Source: Gnetum montanum (Eukaryota > Streptophyta > Gnetopsida > Gnetales > Gnetaceae). Taken from it: a stretch of 64,000 nucleotides of DNA. Location of the stretch: positions 1,094,502 to 1,158,501 of the forward strand of contig MNCI01025357.1 of the NCBI GenBank assembly GCA_015680685.1. Reading direction: 5' to 3'. Under the pieces are notes generated by a model. That model was given only the letters and a program-made list of their open reading frames with translations, was not told where the DNA came from and made no database searches. The first letter of the stretch is position 1. Each line of letters opens with the position of its first letter. The translations under genes and the position numbers were made by a program. Below are positions 11,590 to 22,200 of the stretch, piece after piece.

Positions 11590-12500
11590 TAGGATCCACA
11601 TTGTAATGCTAACTCATGATGTTTCTAACTGGATCAAGGATGACAACCTTCGTACAAAAAGATTTGATCTAGGAAGTCAGCTCATCTTGCTACAGATTGC
11701 TAGACAAGAGCCATGTAAGTTCATCTTAGCTTTGGTTCTAGAGTGAACCTCATCTTCTATGATATGTACAGAGCCTGAAACCTACCACCTCTTAAGAAGA
11801 GAAACATTTATTTAGATATAGTAGATCAGTTGATTATGGTCCCTTTGGAATTAGTAGACGACATTGTGACCATATTCTATGGGTGGTCTTATCCTACTAA
11901 TTTTCTAGTAATCAAGGTGGACAACTGCTAAAGTAACTTTCCCATCATCATAGATAGGACTTAGTTAAGCACAGTCAATGCGTGAATGGGTATAAGGGAC
12001 CTATGTCTTGAAATATCTACGGAGAATGAGTTATGAAAATTTTAGAAGAAGCGTATTCCATGCCTCACCTACAACAACAATGGGTGTAATTATGTGCAAA
12101 AGATTTGGTCCATCAAAAGCACATACATTAAGGCATGCAATCAGTGTGCACAAGAAGTTAATATTCAATGGTATCTGTATAGAGCAGTCACAAAACAAGA
12201 GGGCACCCAGTGGCTGATAGTTGGTTCAAATAGTAGCATAATAAGCATGAAGCCAGTTGAGAGTTTAACTTGTGCATATGTAGAAGGCATGGACAAAATT
12301 GAACAAGTCCATTCCCAACTCTATAATGAAGATGATGATAGCTATTTGGAAGAGTTGGAGATCCTTAATCACTTCAAGCAGGAGCCCTTAAAACTAAAAA
12401 CTTTACTAGTCGAAATGGAATATGCATTTTTCAAGAATCGTAAACTAGTCATCATTAATGCCAAACTTTCTTCTAAAAAAAATAAAAGTTGTTGAAAGTA
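11590..12500 (+). pseudogene. TE-A protease and linker (decayed)
   Basis: The stretch aligns with the aspartic protease of TE-B and TE-E: the lead 'I-V-M-L-T-H-D-V-S-N-W-I', a wrecked active-site loop around 11740 that no longer gives D-[LS]-G, and later 'I-V-D-Q-L-I-M-V-P-L-E-L-V-D-D-I-V-T' and 'F-Y-G-W-S-Y-P-T-N-F' (about 11815-11905). After it comes the linker before RT, present as a 133-codon open frame (12094-12495). That linker is conserved in TE-B and TE-E (TQWLIV, LEILNHFKQEPLKLK). The broken active site means there was no proteolysis from this copy. Confidence 0.65.
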
Positions 12501-12629
12501 GTAAATAAATGATCAACAGCCTTCGCTTGGTAATATCCAAAGCTAATAGAAATTGATCCAAGGATATGCCAACATCATATCTACACTAACCCAGCCATGA
12601 AGCCTAGAAGGTAGTTGTAGAGGTGAAAA

Positions 12630-13960
12630 AACTCCAAATTGAAGCAAATCATTAAGGAGGAAATAGAGCAACTCCTCAAGGCAAGATTTATCTATCCAAT
12701 TGTGGATAGTGAGTGAGTTAGCCCACTTGTAATTTTACCAAAGAAGGATGGTAAATGGTGAGTTTTCATTGACTTTAGGTTGTTAAACATGGCAACATTT
12801 AAGGATAACTTTTCTTTATCATTTGTGGATCAAGTATTAGACACAATATCCATGCATTATTATTATGGTTTCTTGGAAGATTATAGTGGCTATAACCAAA
12901 TCCAAATTGCCCCAAAAGACCAAGCCAAAACAACAATCATGAGTCCCTGGGGAACTTCTGCATATTGTAAGATGCCATTTGGCCTATGCAGTGCCCTTGC
13001 AACATTTCAATGCTTGGTCCTTAATATCTTTCAACAAGAAATTAGTAGTGGTGTTGAATTTTTTCTGGATGACTTCTCCACCTATGGAGCTACATTTAAG
13101 CAAGCCTTGGACTGACTTCAGCAAGTACGAATGAGATGTGTTGAGATAAACTTATGACTCAATTGGCAAAAGAGCCATCTCATGGTCCAAGAAGGCATTG
13201 TGCTAGGGAACCAAATTTCACAAAAAGGGATTGAGATAGACCCAGACAAAATAAGGGTCATCCAAGAAATAACACACCAACCATAGATCATTAAAGATGT
13301 TAGGTCATTCCTTTGACACACTGGTTACTACCGGCACTTATTTGAGAATTTTTTAAGATTGTAAAATCATTGGTAGAACATACAAAGAAAGATGTACCTT
13401 TCATTTGGACCAAGGAATGTGAAAATGCATTCTAACAATTAAAATAGGAACTTGTAGAAACACCAATCCTATGATCACCTAATTGGTCCAAACCATTCCA
13501 TATCATGATGGATGCATCTAACTATGCTTTGGGAGTAGTACTCATGTAGATGGATGATAAGAAATGTCCATATTATATCCACTGCATGAGTCAAAGCATT
13601 GTGGGAGCACAGTTAAATTACACCACCACAAAGAAAGAATTAATGGTAGTGGTGTATGCACTAGAAAAGTTTAGACATTATGTGCTAGGTTAGAAAATAT
13701 TTGTACATATGGACCATAGTGCAATTCGCTTCCTTATGAATAAGTCGATGGTGAGCCCTCATGTTATATGGTGGCTTATGATCTTGCAAGAATTTGATAT
13801 TACTATGGTAGATAAAAAACGGACTAAGAATGTGGTTGTTGACCATTTTTCTTGCTTAAGATGGGATAACAAAGAGGAGGAGATCCTGCTCTCTAATCAA
13901 TTTCCAAACAAACTCCTCTTTACTGGAGCAATAAATGAACAAAAGCTTGAAAAGGCAATA
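12630..13960 (+). pseudogene. TE-A reverse transcriptase and RNase H (decayed)
   Basis: RT motifs in order are 'K-Q-I-I-K-E-E-I-E-Q-L-L-K', 'R-L-L-N-M-A-T-F-K-D', 'Y-S-G-Y-N-Q-I-Q-I-A', 'P-F-G-L-C-S-A-L-A-T-F-Q' and the catalytic box F-L-D-D-F-S at about 13060-13080, which keeps both aspartates. The F-x-DDFS(V/T)YG form is characteristic of Athila/Tat RTs. RNase H follows with 'M-D-A-S-N-Y-A-L-G-V-V-L' (about 13510), 'K-E-L-M-V-V-V-Y-A-L-E-K-F-R-H-Y' and 'H-M-D-H-S-A-I-R-F-L'. Scattered stops occur mostly where Gln or Trp is expected. Confidence 0.85.
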
Positions 13961-13969
13961 TGATATAAT

Positions 13970-15330
13970 GGAATCCTCACATATCTTCTTACTCAAGAGA
14001 TGCCATAAGACTTGAATTTTAGGAAGAAGAAACAATTTCTTCATCGGGCCAAATACTTCATAGAAATCAATGGACACCTTTACAAGGTGTGTGCCGATGG
14101 CTTGATCCGTTGGTGTGTCCTTGATGAAGACCAACTATGCATTCTCTAGGATGCCCATGAAGGACCTTGTGGAGGCCACTATGTAGGGAGATGCACAGCC
14201 ATGAAATCCTAATGGCAGGACACTATTGGCCCATAATCTTTAGTGATGTCCACCAATTTGTCAAGTCTTGTGAATGTTATCAATGTGATGGAGTGATGAC
14301 TACTCGTATGGAAGGTCCTCAATAGTGGATTCAACCACTAAAACCTTTCAACATATGGGGCATTAATTTCATGGGTCCCATCACATCCATGTCTAATGGG
14401 AAAGCGTATATTATAGTAGTAGTTGAATATAGCACAAAATGGGCTAAAGCTGTAGTTGTTACAGATTGCACATCATCCACTGCCGCCAGATTTATACAAC
14501 AACATATTGTAAATAGGTCTGGCATGCCGCATTCACTAATTTTTGATAATGGAACTCATTTCTCAGGTGCCACATTTAGAAAATTAATGCAATGCCTAGG
14601 GGTAGAACATAAATTAACAACACCTTACCATCCCCATGCCAATGATCAAGTAGAGGTAACCAACCAGGTGATTACAAAAATATTAATGTGAACCATTAGC
14701 AAATATATGAAGGATTGGAGCACAAGACTTAATGATGCTCTCTGGGCTTACCGATCAACTTGGAAACTTCCTATTGGATATTCTCCCTATGAGTTAGTGT
14801 ACAGGAAACTTCCAATGCTCCCAATTCAATTTGAGCTTCGTACACTCTCAACAGCCTATGATCTAAACCTTTACCTAAGTTTAGCACAAAAGGAGAGATT
14901 GAACAATCTAAATGTGCTAGAAAAAATCATTTAGTGGCCCTATCTTTGAATGAGGTGAACAAGGCATTCAGTAAGCAACGCCATGACCTTAGAATTAGGG
15001 AAGGTTTCAACTAGGAGATAAGGTCCTCTATTAGAACCCCACACATGTACCTTAAAAGGGAAAACTTCAAACATTATGGGAGGGACCTTATATAATTGAT
15101 CAAACCTTTCCCTCTGAGGCCATGATAATTCACAAACTTGAAAATCCAAATAAAAAGTAGTTGGTTAATATCCAACAAATTAAATCTTTCTTAGAACCAA
15201 GATTGGCTAGTGTAACTACCACCTCACCTAATGGACACCCATGTTCTATCTTTTGAATTTCCTCCTTCCAACTTAGTCGAGGAGGAGATGGCCATTCGTG
15301 CTGACCATTACCATGGCCTCTTAGTTTTTC
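13970..15330 (+). pseudogene. TE-A integrase (decayed)
   Basis: An HHCC-like zinc region (C-I-L-x-D-A-H-E-G-P-C-G-G-H-Y ... C-E-C-Y-Q) precedes the rve core. Core motifs are W-G-I-N-F-M-G (about 14358; the first catalytic Asp is now Asn), I-F-D-N-G-T-H-F (second Asp kept, about 14540) and Q-V-E-V-T-N (Glu kept, about 14648-14665). The C-terminal part (V-L-Y-x-N-P-T-H-V-P, G-P-Y-I-I-D-Q-T-F-P-S-E-A-M) ends at about 15300 in the family signature S-R-G-G-D-G-H. Loss of one catalytic residue and several stops make it inactive. Confidence 0.85.
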
Positions 15331-16884
15331 TACCCTTTTTTTCACATTTTTAATTTTACAAATTTTTTATTTTCAATTTTTTCTAATTTTATACCATTTT
15401 TAGTACATTTAAATTTTTTGATTATTTTACAGTTTCTTATATATTTTACTTTATTTTGTTTCTCGTGTTTCTTTTGATTACGTGAAATATTTTCTCATTT
15501 TTGCTAATAAATCTACTTTATTGTCACAGGACACAATGTTGTTGTTGCTGTTTACTAATAATTGTTTGTGCTTAATGTGTGATTGTTGATGTTTGGTTTC
15601 TATTTTTGAATTCTGATATCTGATGACTTTGACATGGTTCATTTTTCATGGGACTGGCAATGAGTCCACATCATCCACCCATCCAAAGAACTCTATGGTT
15701 TTCCATTGTTTTGGGAATTTGAGGTCCCTTTTTCATTAAAGAAACTTTTAATCAATCAATGACTTTGATGGTTCCAGAATTAGGAAGGATCCAAAGGTTT
15801 GTAAAGGATGTGACTTCAAGGGGACTCAATACTCTTTGTACTCTTCTTCTTGCTTGAGTGCTTGAGTGTTTTTCATGGACTTCTTACCATTCCCTACCAC
15901 TAATGATAGGAAGAAAAATAACATCGTTGCATGGTGTAGTCCCCATCATTCAAAAAACAAAAAAAAATGATGGAAATTCAAAGTACATCTCTTCAACATG
16001 AATAAGTCCCCACATGGTGTGATTTCCATCATTCAAAAATAAAACAATGAAAATTCAAACCACATTCCTTAGAAAAATAAAAGGGCTACAAGCACTAGTT
16101 ATGGAACTCAAAAGATATACACCTATGCCTATAGGTCTCCTCTAACTAAGGCCCTCTCTCTCTTTCACTTCCTACTTCTCTCTCCTCTTTGTGGAATGAT
16201 GGTTGTCTTGTGGAGACACTCTTGTGTCTCAAGTGCACGGATCAATCTTAGAGTGATGATGCAAAGTCATTGAAAGCATATGGCTTTAGTCTGGATTGAG
16301 GATGGAACTTCTCAGGTCATTTTAACCACAATTCCATAAGGGACTTCTTATGACCTTAATTTGGAACTCCATTCCACCTTCTCTATCATCCATCCATGAT
16401 TTCATAACTCACCTCATTGCCAAGTTCTATGTTATGCTATATGTCTTAGTCTGACGTATTGGGATTCTCAAGTGGATTCTTTTGGGTTGGTTCTTAACTT
16501 GTCATAATCATTAAATTGACTATGGGGCCCATGGACTCCTTAGTTGAGGTTATGCAAGGGCAAAAAAGACATGAGCCTACTATTGGGAGGACCCACTTGC
16601 ATAGCTTTTGGCTTGATTAGTTAACGTTCCTTACCTTTGACATCGCTACACTCTTATATTTTGTATTTTCCATTGTGTAAACTATTTAAGACTCCTTAAT
16701 CTTTCATTGCATTCATCCATTAAATCAATTTTCTCCATTTTTTCAACATTATGAACTTCAACACCCTCTTCTCATGATTTCATACTATTCTTAGTCTTCT
16801 AAGCTTTCATTTGATCCCAATTTTATCAAAAAATTTCTTGTATTTTGAAAGATTAACCAAAGTCAATGAAAATCAACAATGGTT
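15331..16884 (+). other. TE-A spacer between pol and the U3-like module
   Basis: AT-rich and noncoding, but recognisably conserved in TE-B (36143-37600), TE-E (49321-50830) and TE-D. Shared landmarks are the T-rich start, 'ctaataa...cacaggacacaatg', 'aatgagtccacatcatccaccc', 'ggactcaatactctttgtact' and 'gggaggacccacttgcat'. Its conservation across copies suggests an untranslated leader or spacer that belongs to the element. Confidence 0.6.
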
Positions 16885-17110
16885 AACAATTGCGTCAATG
16901 ACACAACAGACCACATTGACAAGGCCTCATCGATGAGGCCCCATTAATGCAATATAAAAATACTATATATACCACTAGACACTTTAGAATTTTTTGCAAT
17001 TTTCTCATAACACATAGGGAATTTTTGTAATTTTCTAGAGCCCAAAACCTTCTAGAGTCCATAACTTTTAAACTGTTTGTCCAAATCACTCCGTTTTTTT
17101 ATCCTACAAT
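16885..17110 (+). promoter_or_regulatory. U3-like internal promoter module of TE-A
   Basis: The module contains the perfect 18-bp palindrome GGCCTCATCGATGAGGCC (16923-16940), 'ccattaatgcaa' and TATATATA at about 16964. It then has 'gaattttttgcaattttc', which resembles the segment downstream of TATA in the LTRs. CATCGATGAGGCCCCAT also occurs in the U3 of LTR-0, and TTGA-AGGCCTCAT-GATG occurs in the 3' LTR of this element. TE-B and TE-E have no such module at the same point of the spacer, whereas TE-D has its own version. It lies about 460 bp upstream of the ORF3 start. Promoter function is inferred. Confidence 0.5.
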
Positions 17111-17426
17111 TACCAGAGGTAAGATCTTTATTGTAGGGGCCACAAAGCTTAAAATTTCTAATGCAATTTTTGAAAATTTTTTCTAACTCCCCTAATGGTT
17201 GGTAATCTTAATCATACATAAACATCAATTTTTTCCAAGTTAACCCTTCCAACAATCTTTGGGATGATTTATCAATAATAAGGCATAAATAGAAATAACA
17301 ATTAAGTTAATTAAATTAGCCACAACCACAACTTAGCCAAGTGTAACTACACTCAAGAGTTAAGGTATCTCAATTATTTTAAGGTTACACAATGATTGCT
17401 AATCCATGGTTCTATTGTGATTGCAG

Positions 17427-20254
17427 ATAGCATCCAAACAAAAGCACTTGCAGGAAGGAGAACACTAACAACCATAGGAGAAATGACCCAGAGCTGGAAG
17501 GGGCTAGTAGGAACAAGGCCTAGAACAATAAGAGGTGATCCATGTAATTAGACCTCTTCGAGATGATCCCGAAGTGGAATCTGTTTGATAGATTCCAGAA
17601 GAAGAGTGCCTATAGAACAATCACAACAAGGAGAAGCGCTTGGACCTATGCTAAGGCTTGAGGTCACTCTGACTCAAGCTTGCCTAGACATCATCAAGTC
17701 TCGAGAGATCCAAAGATTAGTTCTTCAAGAGATAAAATTTGGGCCATTTTTAAAACAAACTCTAGAGGATGTCAGAACACAATTGCAAATTCCTCCCATG
17801 TGGCCAATCATCACAACCAGTGGGGAGTGGTACATGGGAGAGACCTATCTTTTTTGCAATAGTTGAAGGCTAGGGTCTGTTGTAAAAATTAAGGAAATTC
17901 AAGTGTCCTACTCAGTGAAGGCCATCACACAGGCACTAGGGTTGCTAGACATTAGAACATACTTGGTGGAGATATCAACAAAAGTTGATCCTAAAGAAAA
18001 AAAGGAGTGGACTCAGGAATGCAATGGGGTGGACTGTAAGGAGTATGGTGTGCTCACATCGATGAAGCAAATTTATTTTAAGATTACAGCCTATCACTTG
18101 AATCCAATGGTGAGGCCAAGCAAGGTAACTACTTTCTTTGCTTGGGCATGCACTACTCTAAGAAGGAAATTTCCAGTTAACCTTCCATAGTAGATTTATT
18201 TGAAGATCGAGAATCATTTCAAGAAGAATAAACATGGAAAGAAGACCTTGCCCTTTTTGTGCCTCATTAGGAAACTTTGTAAGAGGGTAGGTATTTTTGC
18301 TATTTAAATGACACTCTTAGGCATACTCCCTCAGCCTCATGGGCGGAAATCATGAAAGAGAAAATGCCAACAACCATTCAAGAAGAGGAGTTGTCGTAGC
18401 TGCCACCCACTCAGGAGACAACATCGAAGGCCTGCATAGTCCTTGAGTGTTTACAAAAAATCCTAGAGTAGCTCTTGAGTGAACAAGAGTAGCAGGAAAG
18501 AACGAGTGGGATGGATCCATCTATGTATCAGTCAACAATGAGTCACCTTAATGAGGTGGCCCAAATAGTTAGTCAAATGAAGAGGGGTGGTTCAATTTTC
18601 TCTGCCTAAAGAATGTAGTTGTCTTTGAGGTTAGATCCCAATGGTCAGGAGGTGATGATGTCATTAGCAACACATCATCTATTCCCATAAATCTTTGGCA
18701 ATGCTGCCACTTTTCAGTGAGGTTGGAGGAAGGTGAAGAGGCAACTTTCTTAGTGATGTAGCACTAAGGGTAGGAGACAATGGCAAAGGTGGTAGCTGAC
18801 CATGTAGCTGAAGAATTAAATGCATCTACAACATTTGTACCAAATGTATCTACACTCCAAGATGTGTAGACGTCCATAGGCATGATTACTGGGAAATTGA
18901 ATGCAACAAAACATGAACAACTACTGGAATGACTAGTAGGAATTAGGCAACCGACTCTGGATATCTTTGATCTTCCAAAGAACATCAATGCAACCTAGTC
19001 AGAGTTGCTAAATGCAAGGGGTAGATGCATTGTTTTTGAGGGACAACTAGAAATGGCCCAAGAGTAAAATCAATGCTTGGCCATGGAGGTTACTAAACTT
19101 CATGCCTAACTTGCAAAATAAACAATACTCAGCCTAGCAACAATAAGAGATGAAGCTATCAAATAGCTTCAAGAATGATTTCAAAAGGTTAAGGAGGAAG
19201 TAGTAATGGTGATCTTCAAGTAGTCTATGACAGAAGTTGAAACACACTCAATCAAAAAGGACTTGAATTAGTTGCACCAAGAAAATGAAGCATTGACCCC
19301 AAAAAATCATCGCCTGCAAAATTTTGATTCTCAAAGAGATCAAATGCAAGAAATCATTCATCAACAATAGGAGCATCTTGCTAGGGTCAACACCAAATTG
19401 AGGAAATTGGCCGTGGACAACTAAAATCTATCAATGGAGGAGGTATGCACCTTGTAAAAAAAGTTTGCCATCAAAATTGTTGCCTAGAAGAACAAAGCTC
19501 TCAAGTTTGAGAGAGTGAAAAACCACTATAGGAACTAGGTTAGCTTGCAATAAGAAATGAATGAAGGAGAAATCTAAATGGCAAAGGCTAAAGTAAATGA
19601 AGCCCTCTAGCAACTCCAACTAGGAAGAAACATGTGGCAGCCCATCCTTGATGGGATTGATGCCTACAACAAAGTGAAGATCCACTTGAAGGAGTTGCAG
19701 ATCGAAGAGATGACAGAGTATATGGAGTTGGCCAGTCTTCATTACACAAACCTGGCAGTGCTGACAATCGAATGGTTATAGTCACAATTGGAGAAGCAAG
19801 TGACTAGCTCGTATCTACTATACGAGGTCAAGTTCAAACACCACAAGGACACCAAGAAAAAGCTTGAGATTGCTATCGTTGAACTCAACATCCTCAAAGG
19901 GTGATTCACAGATCAACGATCCATCATGGAGGACCTAGCCAAATGCATGAATGACTACCAGGAGATGAAGAACATAGTGCAAGCATTTGACATTGAATGC
20001 AAATAGTTTGCTACCTAGTTTGTCAATATCAAGCAATTGTTTCTAGTGATCCCATGTCCTTGGGAGGTGCCCATTCCAACCCATATTGGGGAAGCTATGT
20101 GGATGGTGCATGATCCTAATAGTAAGAAGGAGAAAATGAAAGCTTTACTAGATGATTTTTGCCTTCCACTTGAAGTTGTAGCAATAGTAGGACAACCATA
20201 GTTGCCTTAACCACTACCAGTGCATGAAGCAGGTGAAGGTCCCTTGGAGCCTTA
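17427..20254 (+). pseudogene. TE-A ORF3: plant-transposon-protein domain plus long coiled coil
   Basis: The start codon position is ATA (ATG in TE-D) immediately after TGATTGCAG. The N-terminal part includes 'E-I-K-F-G-P-F-L-K-Q', 'V-S-Y-S-V-K-A-I-T-Q-A-L-G-L-L' (about 17910-17950), 'Y-F-K-I-T-A-Y-H-L-N-P' and 'L-P-F-L-C-L-I-R-K-L-C-K-R-V-G-I' (about 18250-18300). This order resembles the 'putative plant transposon protein' domain seen in Athila-related proteins (LGLP ... LPFPSLITxLC). From about 19000 the product is helical and charged. It carries 'Y-M-E-L-A-S-L-H-Y-T-N-L' and, near the end, 'I-P-C-P-W-E-V-P'. TE-D, TE-C and fragment F share parts. About 940 codons with many stops; function unknown. 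An env-like role is only positional analogy. Confidence 0.6.
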
Positions 20255-20521
20255 GGCACCACCATCGCTTGGGACCATTTGATCTTCTTTAACAAGCTTC
20301 ACATCATTAAGGAACGTGTTGTCCAATTTTTGAAGAGTTGTGTCATGGTGTTCAATTTTGTGTCCTAGACACCACCATTTTTGTAATGTGTTGATCCATA
20401 CACCCAACACTCCATTTTTTGTCAAGTCAATCAAGTTTACCTTGTTCAAAAAAAAGTCAATTAATAATCCCATACCTTGCCAATTTTGCAAAAGAACTCA
20501 AGGACGATTTTTCATTCAGTT

Positions 20522-20530
20522 CTGAGGGTA
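20522..20530 (+). promoter_or_regulatory. TE-A polypurine tract
   Basis: CTGAGGGTA sits directly before the 3' LTR. TE-B (GTGGAGGTA), TE-E (GTGAGGGTA) and TE-C (TTGGGGTA) have the same short G-rich tract after 'tttca(t/g)t..agtt'. Confidence 0.6.
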
Positions 20531-21446
20531 TGATGAGTCATCGTTGGTTGGCTACGTTGATGAGGCCTCATTGATGCAATCAACTACATCAACGAGGTCC
20601 CATTGACACATATTAACCTACGTTGATGTAGTGTTTATCCATTGCCTATAAATATGTGCCTACCAATCGCATTTATGGAAAGTCCAGATTTCAATAGTAG
20701 TGAAGCTCTTACATTTTTTCAATTTGAAAGTTAGAATTTTTTCCCTGAGTGCCCGTAGCAGGAGTCATTGAGTGTACAAATATTTATTTGAGCATTTTTG
20801 TACCTAAGAATGACAGTGTGTGTGGGAATAAAGACAAGCTTTCTGATAAACCTTGCAACACTTTGGATAGAGTAGCTCTTTTATTTATGCATTCAATGTT
20901 TTTAATTATTTGTTAATTATTCTCAATTATTTTGCAATTATTTTCCAGTAATTGAATTAATGAGATTATTAACCTAGATAGATTAAATACATAAGTATGA
21001 CCACTTCGAGTGTAACACGTATTCACTTAGTAATCCCAACAACGTTATTTCTTGGTACACCAAGTAGCGTAGCATTTGTTTGCTCAATAGTGGATACATG
21101 GGTTCAGGACATGTATAGAAAGTGGGAATGGATGCTTATGTTAGGATTAGTTGAATGATTAGTTAATTAGTCATTTAGATTAGTTAATTAAACTCCTTTT
21201 TATCTACATTTTAAGCACCCACAATATAAAATACAAAATGATAAAAATCGAATGCCTTAATTACTCTTAACCGTACCAATGAATGTAACAAGTGTAATTG
21301 GGAGGACAAAAATTGACTTTAAGGTTAGATTCACTTCCTAAAGGGCTAGTGCACTGGAAATGATAAATTCCATGAAATTTGACTGGATCGTGTGTGAATG
21401 CTTATGATTCGTATGGTTGGGTGTAGGGGTACCTCGTTGCTCATCA
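20531..21446 (+). repeat. TE-A 3' LTR
   Basis: Begins TGATGAGTCATCG and ends GCTCATCA; TATAAATA is at 20647. It is the fuller copy: U3 contains a perfect 11-bp inverted repeat (CTACATCAACG at 20584-20594 and CGTTGATGTAG at 20621-20631) that is absent from the 5' LTR. Confidence 0.9.
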
Positions 21447-22200
21447 GTAATGAACTTTTAAAATTTTTAAGTTGTTGTACAAGGTTGAATGAGAAAGCAA
21501 AAAAAAAAAGGACCAATAAATTTATTTATTGAATAAAACAATTTTAGATATCACTGAGGAAATCTCAAACCTCAGAGCTGAGAATAAAGAACTAACCAAG
21601 TCATGTAAGCAAATAAAAGAAGAGCTTGCAAATGTAAAGCTTGTGAATGAAAGGATGGTTAAAGGGAAGGAGTCCCTTTGAATGGTTCTTGAACAAGGAA
21701 GAGGTCCACAAAATAAACGTGAACTAGGATGTTGTTCCCAAGAAGAAGAACCTACACAACGTCCATCCCAATAAAAGGACTCTCAAATATTTAAGTGACA
21801 ATAGGCACTACATCCCAATTAGAAGTAGCTCCAATCCAACTAAAAGCACCTCGAAGGTTTGATCATTTTAATCACTTTTAATACAATAGGAAAATTAGAT
21901 ATTATTACTGTAATAGATTTGGGCATAAGCAATGGAACTACAATCTAAAATATTATCACATGAGCACTTGGTCATATAATAGGACTCCTTGGTCTTATCC
22001 AAATGTGCCTAGAAAGGATTTTTTCTAGGGTAAAAAGGATATACAAAAAATCATAGGAAAGTCAAGAAAGTTTGGAGAATCAAAAGGAAAGAAGATGAGA
22101 ATGAGAAGACTCTCACCAACAATTTCATGAAAGGGAGACAAGCCTTAGAAATTAATGAAGTTTGTGTGAGATGAGAAACCTCAAAAGGGGGATCTCATTC
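21447..22200 (+). pseudogene. Copia-like gag, part downstream of the TE-A insertion
   Basis: If one GTAAT copy is discounted, the frame left at 8119 continues here without a shift. Motifs are an acidic/helical segment (about 21547-21680: E-I-S-N-L-R-A-E-N-K-E-L) and then a second knuckle-like stretch Y-Y-C-N-R-F-G-H-K (about 21900-21930). Plant copia gag proteins with a coiled segment between two Cys/His regions have this order. Protease, integrase and RT could not be found downstream, so pol seems deleted. Confidence 0.55.

Larger units (their letters stand above)
8120..21446 (+). mobile_element. TE-A: complete Athila-like Ty3/gypsy element with ORF3
   Basis: This element of 13,327 bp has two LTRs (8120-8983, 20531-21446), a primer site, decayed gag, protease, RT, RNase H and integrase, a long spacer, ORF3 and a purine tract. 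It is flanked by the 5-bp duplication GTAAT (8115-8119 and 21447-21451), which proves that both ends are original. All genes carry stops and frameshifts, so the copy cannot move by itself. The PBS type, the order PR-RT-RH-IN, F-x-DDFS in RT and a third ORF after integrase place it with Athila/Tat-type elements. It sits inside the gag of a copia-like element. Confidence 0.9.

Noticed and set aside
17427-20254. Calling ORF3 an envelope gene
   Set aside because: The position fits the env-like ORF of Athila, but I see no signal peptide or convincing transmembrane segment in the decayed frames.
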